A DNA stretch of 64,000 nucleotides from Bacteroidota bacterium. Its GTDB lineage: Bacteria > Bacteroidota > Bacteroidia > Chitinophagales > Chitinophagaceae. Shown one piece after another: positions 26,441 through 35,595 of this stretch; the stretch's first letter is position 1, and the number at the start of each line of letters is the position of its first letter. The notes under the pieces were generated by a model. The model saw nothing but the letters and a program-made list of their open reading frames with translations, was not told where the DNA came from and searched no databases. Made by a program: the position numbers and the translations under genes. Location of the stretch: positions 51,075 to 115,074 of the forward strand of contig CANGFA010000004.1 of the NCBI GenBank assembly GCA_947453145.1. The letters are read 5' to 3'.

Positions 26441-27370
26441 CTAAATAATAGCCAATTTTTCCAATATAATACGAGCCATTTTAAAGTAGGCTTCATGGCT
26501 ATAACCCGCAATATGAGGGGTAATAATGGCATTGGGAAAGGCTAAAATAGCTTCCAATTGCTCCTTTTCCGAAGGACTATAATTGGCAAATTGCTCGTTT
26601 TCCAATACATCCAATCCAACTCCCCTAACCAATTGATTTTGAAGGGCTTTTAAAACTGCTCCGGTGTCCGTAACGGCTCCCCTACAGGTACTAATAAAAT
26701 AGGGCTTTTGTTTACAGGCCAAGAAAAAAGCTTCATTGGCACAATGGAAGGTATGTTCTGTTAATGGTAAATGAAGGCTTATAATATGTGCTTCCTCTTG
26801 AATTTGCTCCAAACTAGCTGCCTTAATTTGATCCGTTTCAAAATTGCGTTTATATATATCCAGGGCTAAAATTTTTACATCGAACCCTTTTAAGACTTTG
26901 GCAAATGCGCTTCCCGTATTTCCCAATCCAATAATCCCAATTGTCTTTCCATTTAATTCATCGGCTCTATTAGCATCTCTAATCCATTGTCCATTTTTTA
27001 TTTCAGCATAACTACTATTTATTTTATTCATTAAACTCAAAACCAGTCCAAGTGTATGCTCAGCTACCGTGGTACAATTTCCTTCGGGACTACTTACACA
27101 TTTTATTCCTTTGTTATTGGCATATTCAACATCAATTAATTCCATACCACTTCCTAGTCTTCCTATCCATTGCAATGTTTTTGCTTTTTCTAAAATGGAT
27201 TGATCTATTTTTAATCTAGTAGTAACAATTAAACCAGTGGCAGCTGACACTTTCTCTAATAATGCTTCGTAACTGATAGATGGTTCATACACTACATCAA
27301 ATCCTTTGGATTGTAAAGTATCCACTAAAAAAGAATGCACTGGTGCTGTTATGATTACAATCCCTGCCAT
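26441..27370 (-). CDS. D-isomer-specific 2-hydroxyacid dehydrogenase (SerA-like)
   Basis: This is an NAD-dependent dehydrogenase of the D-3-phosphoglycerate/glyoxylate reductase family. The ATG at 27370 gives 309 residues; the upstream in-frame region overlaps rsmA. The nucleotide-binding loop is GLGNTG. The catalytic Arg lies in STCRGAVTD, Glu in LDVLENEQF and His in ITPHIAGYS. There is no C-terminal ACT domain, so it is the short form. A serine-biosynthetic role is possible, but substrate cannot be decided from sequence. It starts one base after the rsmA stop and is co-transcribed with rsmA. Confidence 0.88.
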   Translation of the reverse strand: MAGIVIITAPVHSFLVDTLQSKGFDVVYEPSISYEALLEKVSAATGLIVTTRLKIDQSILEKAKTLQWIGRLGSGMELIDVEYANNKGIKCVSSPEGNCTTVAEHTLGLVLSLMNKINSSYAEIKNGQWIRDANRADELNGKTIGIIGLGNTGSAFAKVLKGFDVKILALDIYKRNFETDQIKAASLEQIQEEAHIISLHLPLTEHTFHCANEAFFLACKQKPYFISTCRGAVTDTGAVLKALQNQLVRGVGLDVLENEQFANYSPSEKEQLEAILAFPNAIITPHIAGYSHEAYFKMARIILEKLAII

Positions 27371-27371
27371 A

Positions 27372-28136
27372 CTATTTATCGTTATGCATTTTAAAAGTAA
27401 GGGCCGCATAATCCTCATAAGTAAGATTCTCGGCGCGTTTGGTAAAAATAGGATCTTCTAGTTGAGCAGTTGTAAAATAGGGTTTTAAAGGATTGCGTAA
27501 CATTTTACGTCTTTGCCCAAAAGCCATTTTTACAATATGATAAAAGCTTTTTTCAGAAGCCATCGCAGGAAAATTTTCCTTACGCTTAAACATAATTACA
27601 CCACTATCCACTTTAGGAGGTGGATTAAATGCACTGGGTGGAACATCAAATAAATAAGTAACATCATAAAAAGCTTGAGCCAATACACTTAAAATGCCAT
27701 ATGCTTTGGAATGTGGTTTAGCCGCTATTCGTTCTGCCACTTCTTTTTGGAACATACCCACCATCATGGGAACCTGTAGTTTCCAATCCAATACTTTAAA
27801 TACAATTTGAGTGGAAATATTATATGGGAAATTACCCACTAGTGTAAAGGACTCCTCAAAAGGAATAGAGGTATCTAAAAAATCTGCATTTATTATTTTA
27901 CCTTGTAAATCTGGAAATGTATGGTTCAAATAATTCACCTTCTCTGTATCCAATTCTATTGCCTTAAAAGCCTGGGTTGGAATTTTGTAAATATATTCGG
28001 TTAAAGCACCCGCTCCTGGGCCCACTTCCACTAGCCTTTCTATAGGCGATTGCTGCAATACCACCTGTATTTTTTCACAAACGGACTTATCAGTTAAAAA
28101 GTGCTGTCCTAGGGACTTTTTTAGCGTGTATTGCAT
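27372..28136 (-). CDS. rsmA: 16S rRNA dimethyladenosine transferase RsmA (KsgA)
   Basis: RsmA dimethylates A1518 and A1519 in helix 45 of 16S rRNA and monitors late 30S assembly. The 254 residues show the N-terminal KKSLGQHFL motif and the SAM-binding loop VEVGPGAGALT. The catalytic NFPYNI motif and the C-terminal FGQRRKMLRN domain are also intact. A perfect promoter box ends four bases before the ATG, so its mRNA is probably leaderless. Confidence 0.97.
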   Translation of the reverse strand: MQYTLKKSLGQHFLTDKSVCEKIQVVLQQSPIERLVEVGPGAGALTEYIYKIPTQAFKAIELDTEKVNYLNHTFPDLQGKIINADFLDTSIPFEESFTLVGNFPYNISTQIVFKVLDWKLQVPMMVGMFQKEVAERIAAKPHSKAYGILSVLAQAFYDVTYLFDVPPSAFNPPPKVDSGVIMFKRKENFPAMASEKSFYHIVKMAFGQRRKMLRNPLKPYFTTAQLEDPIFTKRAENLTYEDYAALTFKMHNDK

Positions 28137-28140
28137 GAAG

Positions 28141-28148
28141 CAAAGTTA
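28141..28148 (-). promoter_or_regulatory. -7 promoter box (TAACTTTG) for rsmA
   Basis: This is a perfect TAnnTTTG element with four bases between it and the rsmA ATG. The divergent pdxA gene has a near-match TACTTTTA at 28161-28168. Confidence 0.55.
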
Positions 28149-28186
28149 GGTTTTTGTGCGTACTTTTACAGCCTAATAACAAGGAT

Positions 28187-29281
28187 ATGAGTCAGGACAT
28201 CAGAAAACCAATTATAGGCTTTAGCTGTGGCGATTTAAATGGCGTTGGCATTGAATTAATCATTAAATCCTTGTCCGATAGTCGCTTATTGGAATTTATG
28301 ATACCTGTGATTTTTGCCAGTAATAAAAGTTTAAACTTTTACAAAAAATTAAGCCCCGAATTTCCCTTGAATTTCTCTTCCATACCTGATCTTTCAAAAA
28401 TAAATCCAAAGCAAGTAAATTTAATTCATAGCTGGGAGGAAGAGGTTAATATTACACCAGGTGAATTAACAGATGATGGGGGCAAATATGCATTTATTTC
28501 TTTGCAACAAGCAGTTGCTGCTTTAAAAGAAAAGAAAATTGATGGATTGGTAACAGCCCCTATTCATAAAAAAAATATTCAGTCACCAGAATTTAATTTC
28601 AGTGGTCACACCCCGTATTTACAACATGCATTTGGAAATACCGAAAATCTAATGTTATTAGTAGCCGAAAATTTAAGGATGGCATTGGTAACCGAACATG
28701 TAACCGTACAAGATATTGCAAAACATATTACTAAAGATAAGATTAAGCAAAAGCTACAAATATTAAACGCGAGTTTACAAAAAGATTTTGGCATTGATAA
28801 ACCACGTATTGCAGTTTTAGCTTTAAACCCTCATGCAGGTGACGAAGGACTTATTGGTAAAGAAGAAATTGAAATTATTAGACCTGCAGTGAAAGAAAGC
28901 AAAAACCAAATTTTGGTGTATGGACCTTATTCTGCAGACGCCTTTTTTGCTAGAGGTGCACATGAAAAGTTTGATGGTGTATTGGCCATGTACCATGACC
29001 AAGGTTTAATTCCTTTTAAATCATTGGCTTTTGGAGAGGGCGTTAATTTTACAGCCGGCCTTCCAATAGTTAGAACCAGTCCCGATCACGGCACAGCCTT
29101 TGACATTGCAGGAAAAAATAAAGCAGATGCAGCTTCCTTTACCGCTAGTATTTTTGAATGCGTTAGAATCATTCACGCAAGACAAGGTTATAGAGATATG
29201 CGCCTGAATCCACTTAAAAAAATAAGTGCACGTATGTTTGCCAATGCGAAGGATGAGACCTTAGAAGAGTCTCATTATTAA
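28187..29281 (+). CDS. pdxA: 4-hydroxythreonine-4-phosphate dehydrogenase PdxA
   Basis: PdxA oxidises 4-phosphohydroxy-L-threonine in the DXP-dependent route to pyridoxal phosphate. The ATG at 28187 gives 364 residues, slightly longer than in E. coli. The N-terminal GDLNGVGIEL loop, the LVTAPIHK segment, the metal-binding histidines around NFSGHT and MYHDQGLIPFK, and the TSPDHGTAFDIAG motif are present. Its stop lies three bases from that of the convergent TPR-like gene. Confidence 0.95.
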   Translation: MSQDIRKPIIGFSCGDLNGVGIELIIKSLSDSRLLEFMIPVIFASNKSLNFYKKLSPEFPLNFSSIPDLSKINPKQVNLIHSWEEEVNITPGELTDDGGKYAFISLQQAVAALKEKKIDGLVTAPIHKKNIQSPEFNFSGHTPYLQHAFGNTENLMLLVAENLRMALVTEHVTVQDIAKHITKDKIKQKLQILNASLQKDFGIDKPRIAVLALNPHAGDEGLIGKEEIEIIRPAVKESKNQILVYGPYSADAFFARGAHEKFDGVLAMYHDQGLIPFKSLAFGEGVNFTAGLPIVRTSPDHGTAFDIAGKNKADAASFTASIFECVRIIHARQGYRDMRLNPLKKISARMFANAKDETLEESHY

Positions 29282-29284
29282 AGC

Positions 29285-29920
29285 CTAATAAAATACACAT
29301 GATTTTTTCAAGTCCTCCAAATGTTGCCTACCCCAGGTAGGTAATAATTTTTGAGGTATTTGCTGTTCCATTAACACACGAGCTTTGCTTAAGATAGGCT
29401 TTGCTTTATCACAACCTCCACCAAATAGGTAGGGCTTATTTAAGGTTAAACTACCTTCCAAAATATAAATGCGTGGATTGTTTGGATTTGTTTTTTTAGC
29501 AATATTCAAAGCAGCATAAATACTTTTTTCGTATGTCACCCAACGTAAAACAGGATTCACTGCCATTTTTGAAATTTTCGCCATGGCCAAGGCACTATAA
29601 TTTTCATCGTTGGGATTACTAGCTATAGACTTATTGGCCCAGTAAATAGCTTTGTCTGCATAGCTGTCCGCTATATTTTTATTTTTGATACTTAGTCTGC
29701 TATATAAAATAGCTAGATAATAGGATGGAATCCACGCATTCGCACCAGTAGTTGTTGATGCTAATTTTTCGAAAACGGAAACCATTTCTTTGGCGTCATT
29801 TCCTGTAACAGGAGTGTGAAATTGTGTGACCGCATCAATCAAAGGTTGTGTATTATTGGGCTGTGCGATTAGGTAAATGCTACCCAGTTGAAATATAAAA
29901 ATGAAAAGGACGACACGCAT
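29285..29920 (-). CDS. Exported TPR-like protein of unknown function
   Basis: This 211-residue protein has an N-terminal signal peptide (about 1-19, ending near IAQ) and then an all-helical body with TPR-like spacing. Repeated alanine/tyrosine helices such as WIPSYYLAILYSRLS and IYILEGSLTLNKPYLFGGG are visible. I cannot assign a function. It follows the LolA-like gene by nine bases on the same strand, so both are exported and probably co-expressed. Confidence 0.75.
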   Translation of the reverse strand: MRVVLFIFIFQLGSIYLIAQPNNTQPLIDAVTQFHTPVTGNDAKEMVSVFEKLASTTTGANAWIPSYYLAILYSRLSIKNKNIADSYADKAIYWANKSIASNPNDENYSALAMAKISKMAVNPVLRWVTYEKSIYAALNIAKKTNPNNPRIYILEGSLTLNKPYLFGGGCDKAKPILSKARVLMEQQIPQKLLPTWGRQHLEDLKKSCVFY

Positions 29921-29929
29921 ACCTCTAAA

Positions 29930-30616
29930 TTAAAACATTGAATTGGAAACGCCTTTATTTATGATATAATTATTAAAAGTAATTTCAACGGTACCTTTTT
30001 TATTCTTGAGGGCCTTTTGTTTAGCGGCAGCGTCATCGTCTCCAAACTCCAAGGTAATCCCATTAGGTAACTTATAATCCTTGGTATTAAAGCTAAAAAT
30101 AATTTTACTAGCTAATCCATAGTTGGCATAGGCTCCATATTGCATCGTAATTTCATAGCTGCCATTTTCCTTTGTAGTGGTAGCAGTTTTGTACACCAAG
30201 GCTTCTACTGGATCAATCCATAAAGTGGCAATGACCCAATCTAAATTATCATCGGTTGGGATTAACTTTAATACGGTGAGCGTTTTACCATTTAGTACCT
30301 GTGTCCCTGAAGGTATGGTTGAATATTGCTTGGTATTTAATAAGGTATTAATGGTAAGAGAAACTCCGCCCTTGGGTAATAAGGAAATGCCTCCGTCCTT
30401 TTTTACTTTCAATAAATTGGGTTTTTTAAAATATACTTTAACCTTACCCAAGGATGCCTTAATAAAAGATACATCCGTCTTCATTACCCCTTCTCCTACA
30501 TAATCATTTACTAATGCTAATTTTTTACTTACTTTTTCAATTAAGGGATCCACTTGCGAAAAACTAGCGGTGGCATAAAACATCAAAGAAAAAATGACAA
30601 TTAATTTATATCTCAT
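29930..30616 (-). CDS. LolA-like outer-membrane lipoprotein carrier protein
   Basis: This 228-residue exported protein has a signal peptide (about 1-20, ending near SFSQ). A curved beta-sheet domain of the LolA/LolB type is inferred from the GKVKVYFKKPNLLKVKKDGG segment and successive amphipathic strands. LolA proteins carry lipoproteins or lipids across the periplasm. Bacteroidota usually have several paralogues, and which cargo this one carries is unclear. It heads a two-gene unit with the TPR-like protein. Confidence 0.75.
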   Translation of the reverse strand: MRYKLIVIFSLMFYATASFSQVDPLIEKVSKKLALVNDYVGEGVMKTDVSFIKASLGKVKVYFKKPNLLKVKKDGGISLLPKGGVSLTINTLLNTKQYSTIPSGTQVLNGKTLTVLKLIPTDDNLDWVIATLWIDPVEALVYKTATTTKENGSYEITMQYGAYANYGLASKIIFSFNTKDYKLPNGITLEFGDDDAAAKQKALKNKKGTVEITFNNYIINKGVSNSMF

Positions 30617-30662
30617 AAAATGTACTTAAAAAATGACCTTGTATATAATTAGGTTAATATAG

Positions 30663-31538
30663 TTAGCTTAAAATATCTTTTTTCTTAGTAATGTATACTG
30701 CCGTAGCAACAAATAAAACAATATGAATACTTAGTACCATTAAAGATGTTTTTATTTTAGCCACATTTAAAATAGATCCTGTAATAGCCTCGTTATTGTC
30801 ATTTACTTGAATGTCAAAAAATTCCTTCCAATTGTTCATGTGCGTAGTGAACAAATAAGGCTTTATAACAGAAAATAAAGGAATATTCAAGGTACTTAAA
30901 ATGGTAAAAAACACTATCGCACTCATCGTACCTACGATAGGCCCAATTGAATTATTAGCAATACTAGACATTAAAAAACCTAAACTCGTTACGGTTAGCA
31001 ATGCAAAGCTTGCAAATACAAAAGCTCCAACATAGCGCCACAGCACATCATTTTGTTGGATCAATACCACATAATTGGATTTCATTAAAAATAAATCGTC
31101 GGTGCCAAATACCCACATACTCACAAATAAGGCTAAAAAAGCCAGCCAAATTAATAACACAATGGTGTAAATACTAGCTGCTACAAATTTTCCCAAAACC
31201 CATTGCGTTCTGGTAAAGGGAGTGGAAAATAATAATCTTAAAGTGCCTAAATTAGCTTCTCCCGAAATCATATCTGCAGCAATAAGCGCTACCAACAGGG
31301 GCACATGAACAAGTAATAATTGCAATAAGATATAACAAATTAAATAGCCGTTCAATACTTTACCATCTACGGTTAAAGTATCATTAATATCCTTCATTAA
31401 AAAAGCGGCGTAGGATTGGCCGTCCACTTTTAAACCAAATTGTATCACTATAATTAAAGCCGCAATTGCTCCAAAAGCAATATAGGTTCTAGGGCGTCTA
31501 AAAATTTTATACAACTCAAAAGAGATAATCGCTTTCAT
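30663..31538 (-). CDS. ABC-2 type transporter permease
   Basis: This 291-residue membrane protein has six predicted helices and an N-terminal amphipathic segment (FELYKIFRRPRTYIAF), typical of ABC-2 exporters such as those for peptides or drugs. The ISGEANLGTLRLLFSTPFTR segment matches the coupling-helix region of the family. It overlaps the ATPase gene by one base, which fits translation as a pair. The substrate is unknown. Confidence 0.9.
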   Translation of the reverse strand: MKAIISFELYKIFRRPRTYIAFGAIAALIIVIQFGLKVDGQSYAAFLMKDINDTLTVDGKVLNGYLICYILLQLLLVHVPLLVALIAADMISGEANLGTLRLLFSTPFTRTQWVLGKFVAASIYTIVLLIWLAFLALFVSMWVFGTDDLFLMKSNYVVLIQQNDVLWRYVGAFVFASFALLTVTSLGFLMSSIANNSIGPIVGTMSAIVFFTILSTLNIPLFSVIKPYLFTTHMNNWKEFFDIQVNDNNEAITGSILNVAKIKTSLMVLSIHIVLFVATAVYITKKKDILS

Positions 31539-32446
31539 TAGTTTGTATTTGAAGTAAGTTGTAAAAAATAATCTTCTAATGAATTTCTACTTTCAACATT
31601 TATAAGACCAACACCTGCATTTATTAAAAACTGATTTAAAAGGGGAATTTCAAAATGAGGAATAGATAAATAAATACCTTCCGCTCTTTTTAACAAGTAG
31701 TTACTAAAACTACCTGCAAGAATTACTTGAAGGGCTTGCGCATCATTGGTTGTAGTAATATGCACAATCATCTTATTGGGATCCAGCAAAGTTTGAATAG
31801 GGCCATCCGCTAGTTTTTTTCCTTTATGTAATATCAAAATATGAGAAGCCATTTGTTCTATCTCTGAAAGAATATGAGACGACACCAACACTGTTTTTCC
31901 TTCCTCTTTAGCTAAATGTTGTATCAAGTTTCTAATATCCGAAATGCCCTGAGGATCTAATCCATTGGTCGGCTCGTCTAAAATAATTAAAGAAGGATTG
32001 TGCAATAAAGCAATGCCAATTCCTAGTCTTTGTTTCATTCCGAGTGAAAAGGTTTGCACTTTGTCCTTTGCACGGTCTTGCAAACCCACTTTTATCAAAG
32101 TGTCCTCAATGGATGAGGATGTAATTTTTTTGCTCCTTAATTTGGAAAATAATTGCAGATGTTCCCGCGCCGATAAATAGGGATATAAATCGGGTCTTTC
32201 AATGATGGCTCCAATTTCTTCCAATACTTTATTTCGATTGGATTGAATAGAATGACCAAATATTTCAATGCTCCCACTGGTGGGATGAATGAGCGATAAC
32301 AACATTCGGATCGTAGTACTTTTCCCGGAGCCATTTTGGCCCAAAAAGCCAAATACCTGACCGGCTTGTACTTCAAAACTAAGCCCATTCACAGCCTTGA
32401 GTGCACCAAAGTGCTTGCTTACATTATTTACTTGGATTACCGACAT
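31538..32446 (-). CDS. ABC transporter ATP-binding protein (ABC-2 exporter)
   Basis: This 302-residue nucleotide-binding subunit is paired with the permease that follows. It has Walker A GQNGSGKST, a signature of the form FSLGMKQRLG, Walker B LIILDEPTNGLD, and a C-terminal extension of about 80 residues common in multidrug/bacitracin-type ABC-2 exporters. It starts about 60 bases after atpA ends, beyond a strong terminator, so it is a separate transcription unit. Confidence 0.94.
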   Translation of the reverse strand: MSVIQVNNVSKHFGALKAVNGLSFEVQAGQVFGFLGQNGSGKSTTIRMLLSLIHPTSGSIEIFGHSIQSNRNKVLEEIGAIIERPDLYPYLSAREHLQLFSKLRSKKITSSSIEDTLIKVGLQDRAKDKVQTFSLGMKQRLGIGIALLHNPSLIILDEPTNGLDPQGISDIRNLIQHLAKEEGKTVLVSSHILSEIEQMASHILILHKGKKLADGPIQTLLDPNKMIVHITTTNDAQALQVILAGSFSNYLLKRAEGIYLSIPHFEIPLLNQFLINAGVGLINVESRNSLEDYFLQLTSNTN

Positions 32447-32458
32447 ACTATAATAACA

Positions 32459-32487
32459 AAAAACCCTGAACTAAGTTCAGGGTTTTT
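32459..32487. terminator. Intrinsic terminator after atpA
   Basis: A 13-bp symmetric stem (AAAAACCCTGAAC / GTTCAGGGTTTTT) with a TAA loop has T or A tracts on both sides. It lies 19 bases past the atpA stop and ends the ATP synthase transcript before the ABC-2 genes. Confidence 0.9.
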
Positions 32488-32505
32488 ATCAAATATAGTT
32501 AAGTA

Positions 32506-34083
32506 CTATTTGTATTGAGGGATTAAGCTATTAGCTAATTCCACCATTTGTTTGATACCGTCTTCAGGTAAGTTACCTTTTTTGAATTCAGCCAACACAT
32601 TTGGTAATTTATTACTCATCTCTAATAAGAAATGGGCTTCAAATTCTTTTACATTTTTAACAGCAACTTCTTTCAACAAACCTTGTGTACCTAAGTAGAT
32701 AATAGCAACTTGCTTTTCTACGGTAAATGGAGTGTACTGTGCTTGCTTTAAGATTTCTACGTTTCTAGCGCCCTTGTCAATTACGTTTTTAGTAGCTGGA
32801 TCCAAATCACCACCAAATTTAGAGAAGGCCTCTAACTCACGGTATAATGCTTGGTCTAATTTCAAAGTACCAGATACTTTTTTCATGGACTTAATTTGCG
32901 CATTACCACCCACACGACTAACAGAGATACCTACGTTAATCGCTGGACGAATACCTGCATTGAACAAGTTACCTTCCAAGAAAATTTGTCCGTCGGTAAT
33001 AGAAATTACGTTCGTAGGAATATACGCAGATACGTCACCTGCTTGTGTTTCGATAATTGGAAGTGCTGTTAATGAACCTCCCCCTTTAACCAAATGCTTG
33101 ATTGAAGCTGGTAAGTCATTCATGTTTTTAGCGATCTCATCGTTTGCAATTACTTTCGCAGCTCGCTCTAATAAACGACTATGTAAGTAGAATACGTCAC
33201 CTGGATACGCTTCACGACCTGGCGGACGACGTAATAATAATGATACCTCACGGTAAGCCACCGCTTGCTTAGATAAGTCATCAAATACAATTAAGGCAGG
33301 TTTACCACAATCACGGAAAAACTCACCAACTGCTGCACCCGCAAATGGAGCGTAGAATTGTTGTGGAGCTGGATCCGCTGCAGAAGCTGCTACGATGGTA
33401 GTGTAAGCCATTGCACCATTGTCCTCTAATGTTTTCATCACACCTGCAATAGTAGATGCTTTTTGACCAATCGCAACATAAATACAATAAACAGGTTGTC
33501 CTGCATCGTAAAATTCTTTTTGATTGATAATGGTATCCACACAAATAGCTGTTTTACCAGTTTGACGGTCACCAATTACCAACTCACGTTGTCCACGACC
33601 AATTGGGATCATTGCGTCAATCGCTTTGATACCAGTTTGTAATGGCTCTTTTACTGGCTCACGGAAAATTACCCCTGGTGCTTTACGCTCCAATGGCATT
33701 TCATACAATTCACCTTTAATAGGACCTTTACCATCAATTGGTTCACCCAACATATTAATAACACGGCCTACTAAACCATCTCCTACTTTAATAGAAGCGA
33801 TCTGACCCGTTCTTTTTACTTTATCCCCTTCTTTAATAGCCTTGCTATCTCCCATCATTACCACACCCACATTGTCTTCCTCTAAGTTTAAGGCAATTGC
33901 TTTTACACCGTTTTCAAACTCCACCAACTCACCACTGCTCACGCCATTTAATCCATAAACACGAGCAATACCATCACCTACTTGCAATACAGTACCTACT
34001 TCTTCTAAATCAGCAGATGCATTAAAATTGCTTAATTGCTGTCTAAGAATCGCTGATATTTCATCCGGTTTAATGTCCACCAT
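32506..34083 (-). CDS. atpA: F0F1 ATP synthase subunit alpha
   Basis: Alpha is the regulatory nucleotide-binding subunit of the F1 hexamer. The 525 residues contain the P-loop GDRQTGKT at 171-178 and the [13 protein letters not shown] segment with the arginine finger. Length is typical of Bacteroidota. It is the last gene of this atp cluster. In many relatives atpG (gamma) follows, but here a strong terminator comes directly after it, so gamma, beta and epsilon must be encoded elsewhere. Confidence 0.98.
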   Translation of the reverse strand: MVDIKPDEISAILRQQLSNFNASADLEEVGTVLQVGDGIARVYGLNGVSSGELVEFENGVKAIALNLEEDNVGVVMMGDSKAIKEGDKVKRTGQIASIKVGDGLVGRVINMLGEPIDGKGPIKGELYEMPLERKAPGVIFREPVKEPLQTGIKAIDAMIPIGRGQRELVIGDRQTGKTAICVDTIINQKEFYDAGQPVYCIYVAIGQKASTIAGVMKTLEDNGAMAYTTIVAASAADPAPQQFYAPFAGAAVGEFFRDCGKPALIVFDDLSKQAVAYREVSLLLRRPPGREAYPGDVFYLHSRLLERAAKVIANDEIAKNMNDLPASIKHLVKGGGSLTALPIIETQAGDVSAYIPTNVISITDGQIFLEGNLFNAGIRPAINVGISVSRVGGNAQIKSMKKVSGTLKLDQALYRELEAFSKFGGDLDPATKNVIDKGARNVEILKQAQYTPFTVEKQVAIIYLGTQGLLKEVAVKNVKEFEAHFLLEMSNKLPNVLAEFKKGNLPEDGIKQMVELANSLIPQYK

Positions 34084-34104
34084 AATAGTCTATTTTAAAA
34101 ATGA

Positions 34105-34671
34105 TTATTTTGTTATTTTGCTTACGAACTCGTTGTTCATAAATTGTTTTTTAATATCTCTTAAATCTCTAGCTATACTCGCATCTACTAAATTATTGTT
34201 GAACTCTAAAACAAATCCGCCAATTAAAGATTCATCTGTTTTAGTAGTCAATTCAACGGTAGCAAATTTGCTTTCTGACTTTACTTTATCTTCAATTGAT
34301 TTTTTCAAGACATCACTTACTTCAACTGCTGTGGTTAAAGTAACCTGATGAATCCCTTTTAATTCATTGTATTGCTCAATAAAAGCAGTAGCCATTTCCG
34401 GCAATTCCCTTTCACGCCCTTTTTTAACTAACAAAACAGTAAAAGAATTAGTAAGCAAGCTTACATTGTCTTTTGTAACTGAATTGATAATGCTATTTTT
34501 TTGATCTGCTTTTATAATGGGGCTACGCAACAAATTAACAAACTCGCTACTTGCATTGCAAACGGCTTGAATGTATTTCATATCGGCATATACCACTTCC
34601 AATTGACCTTGCTCAGAAGCAAGCCCTAGTAAGCTTTTTGCGTATCTACCTGCTAAACGTGCGTTCGACAT
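34105..34671 (-). CDS. atpH: F0F1 ATP synthase subunit delta
   Basis: Delta links the peripheral stalk to the top of F1. The 188 residues have an N-terminal helical bundle (NARLAGRYAKSLLGLA) and a C-terminal beta region including GGFVLEFNNNLVDASI. Length is normal. It is 5 bases downstream of atpF and 21 bases upstream of atpA on the minus strand. Confidence 0.96.
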   Translation of the reverse strand: MSNARLAGRYAKSLLGLASEQGQLEVVYADMKYIQAVCNASSEFVNLLRSPIIKADQKNSIINSVTKDNVSLLTNSFTVLLVKKGRERELPEMATAFIEQYNELKGIHQVTLTTAVEVSDVLKKSIEDKVKSESKFATVELTTKTDESLIGGFVLEFNNNLVDASIARDLRDIKKQFMNNEFVSKITK

Positions 34672-34676
34672 TTTAA

Positions 34677-35186
34677 TTAATTTAATTTAACTCCTTCAGC
34701 CAATTGTTTAATATAACTTTCTTGATCGGCCTTATTAGACAATTCTTTTCTTAATACTTTTTCAGCAACTTCAACAACCAATGTGCCAACCTGATTTTTA
34801 ACTTCAGTTAGTGCAGCATTTTTTTGTTGATTGATAGCCACTTGCGCATCCGCTAAAATTCTGTCATATTCGGACTTTGCTTTATCCTTTGCTTCTGCTA
34901 CCATTTTCTCAGAAGCTTCTTTTGCTTCTTTAATTAAGGCTGCTCTTTCTTCACGTGCTTTAGCCAACAATGCTTCGTTTTCATTTTGCATTGCAGTTAT
35001 CTCCGCTTTCATTTTATCGGCCTTTAACAAAGCTTCTTCGATGCCGCTTTCGCGCTCATTGATGGCTTTAATGATTGGCTTCCAAGCAAACTTGCCTAAT
35101 ACAATTAATAAAACAAAGAAGGCGATGGTATTCCAAAATACCAAACCAATATCTGGAAGTACTAAAGGGTTTATTTCTAACAACAT
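34677..35186 (-). CDS. atpF: F0F1 ATP synthase subunit b
   Basis: Subunit b forms the peripheral stalk. The 169 residues show a single N-terminal transmembrane helix (about 10-30) followed by a long charged coiled coil of Glu, Lys and Ala repeats. It is separated from atpE by 152 bases that hold a terminator-like hairpin, so its expression may be reduced relative to the c subunit. Confidence 0.97.
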   Translation of the reverse strand: MLLEINPLVLPDIGLVFWNTIAFFVLLIVLGKFAWKPIIKAINERESGIEEALLKADKMKAEITAMQNENEALLAKAREERAALIKEAKEASEKMVAEAKDKAKSEYDRILADAQVAINQQKNAALTEVKNQVGTLVVEVAEKVLRKELSNKADQESYIKQLAEGVKLN

Positions 35187-35257
35187 AAGGATCTTATTAT
35201 CGATTATAAATTTTATCTAACCTATTTATTCAACTTTTGTTTTGTTCTTTCTCAACT

Positions 35258-35298
35258 AAAAAATTATAGGCCCATCGCCCTGTGCTAGGGCCTATAAT
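35258..35298 (-). terminator. Terminator-like attenuator between atpE and atpF
   Basis: In minus-strand RNA an 11-bp stem (AUUAUAGGCCC / GGGCCUAUAAU) with a 14-base loop is followed at once by five more U. It lies inside the atp operon, about 40 bases after the atpE stop. I see no perfect promoter box between it and atpF, so part of the transcription must read through. Confidence 0.75.
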
Positions 35299-35338
35299 GA
35301 GTTTTGAAATCAGGTCAAAGACCTTAATTCCAACTTGA

Positions 35339-35569
<231 letters not shown>

Positions 35570-35595
35570 TTATTGAAAAAATCTTTAATTATTTA

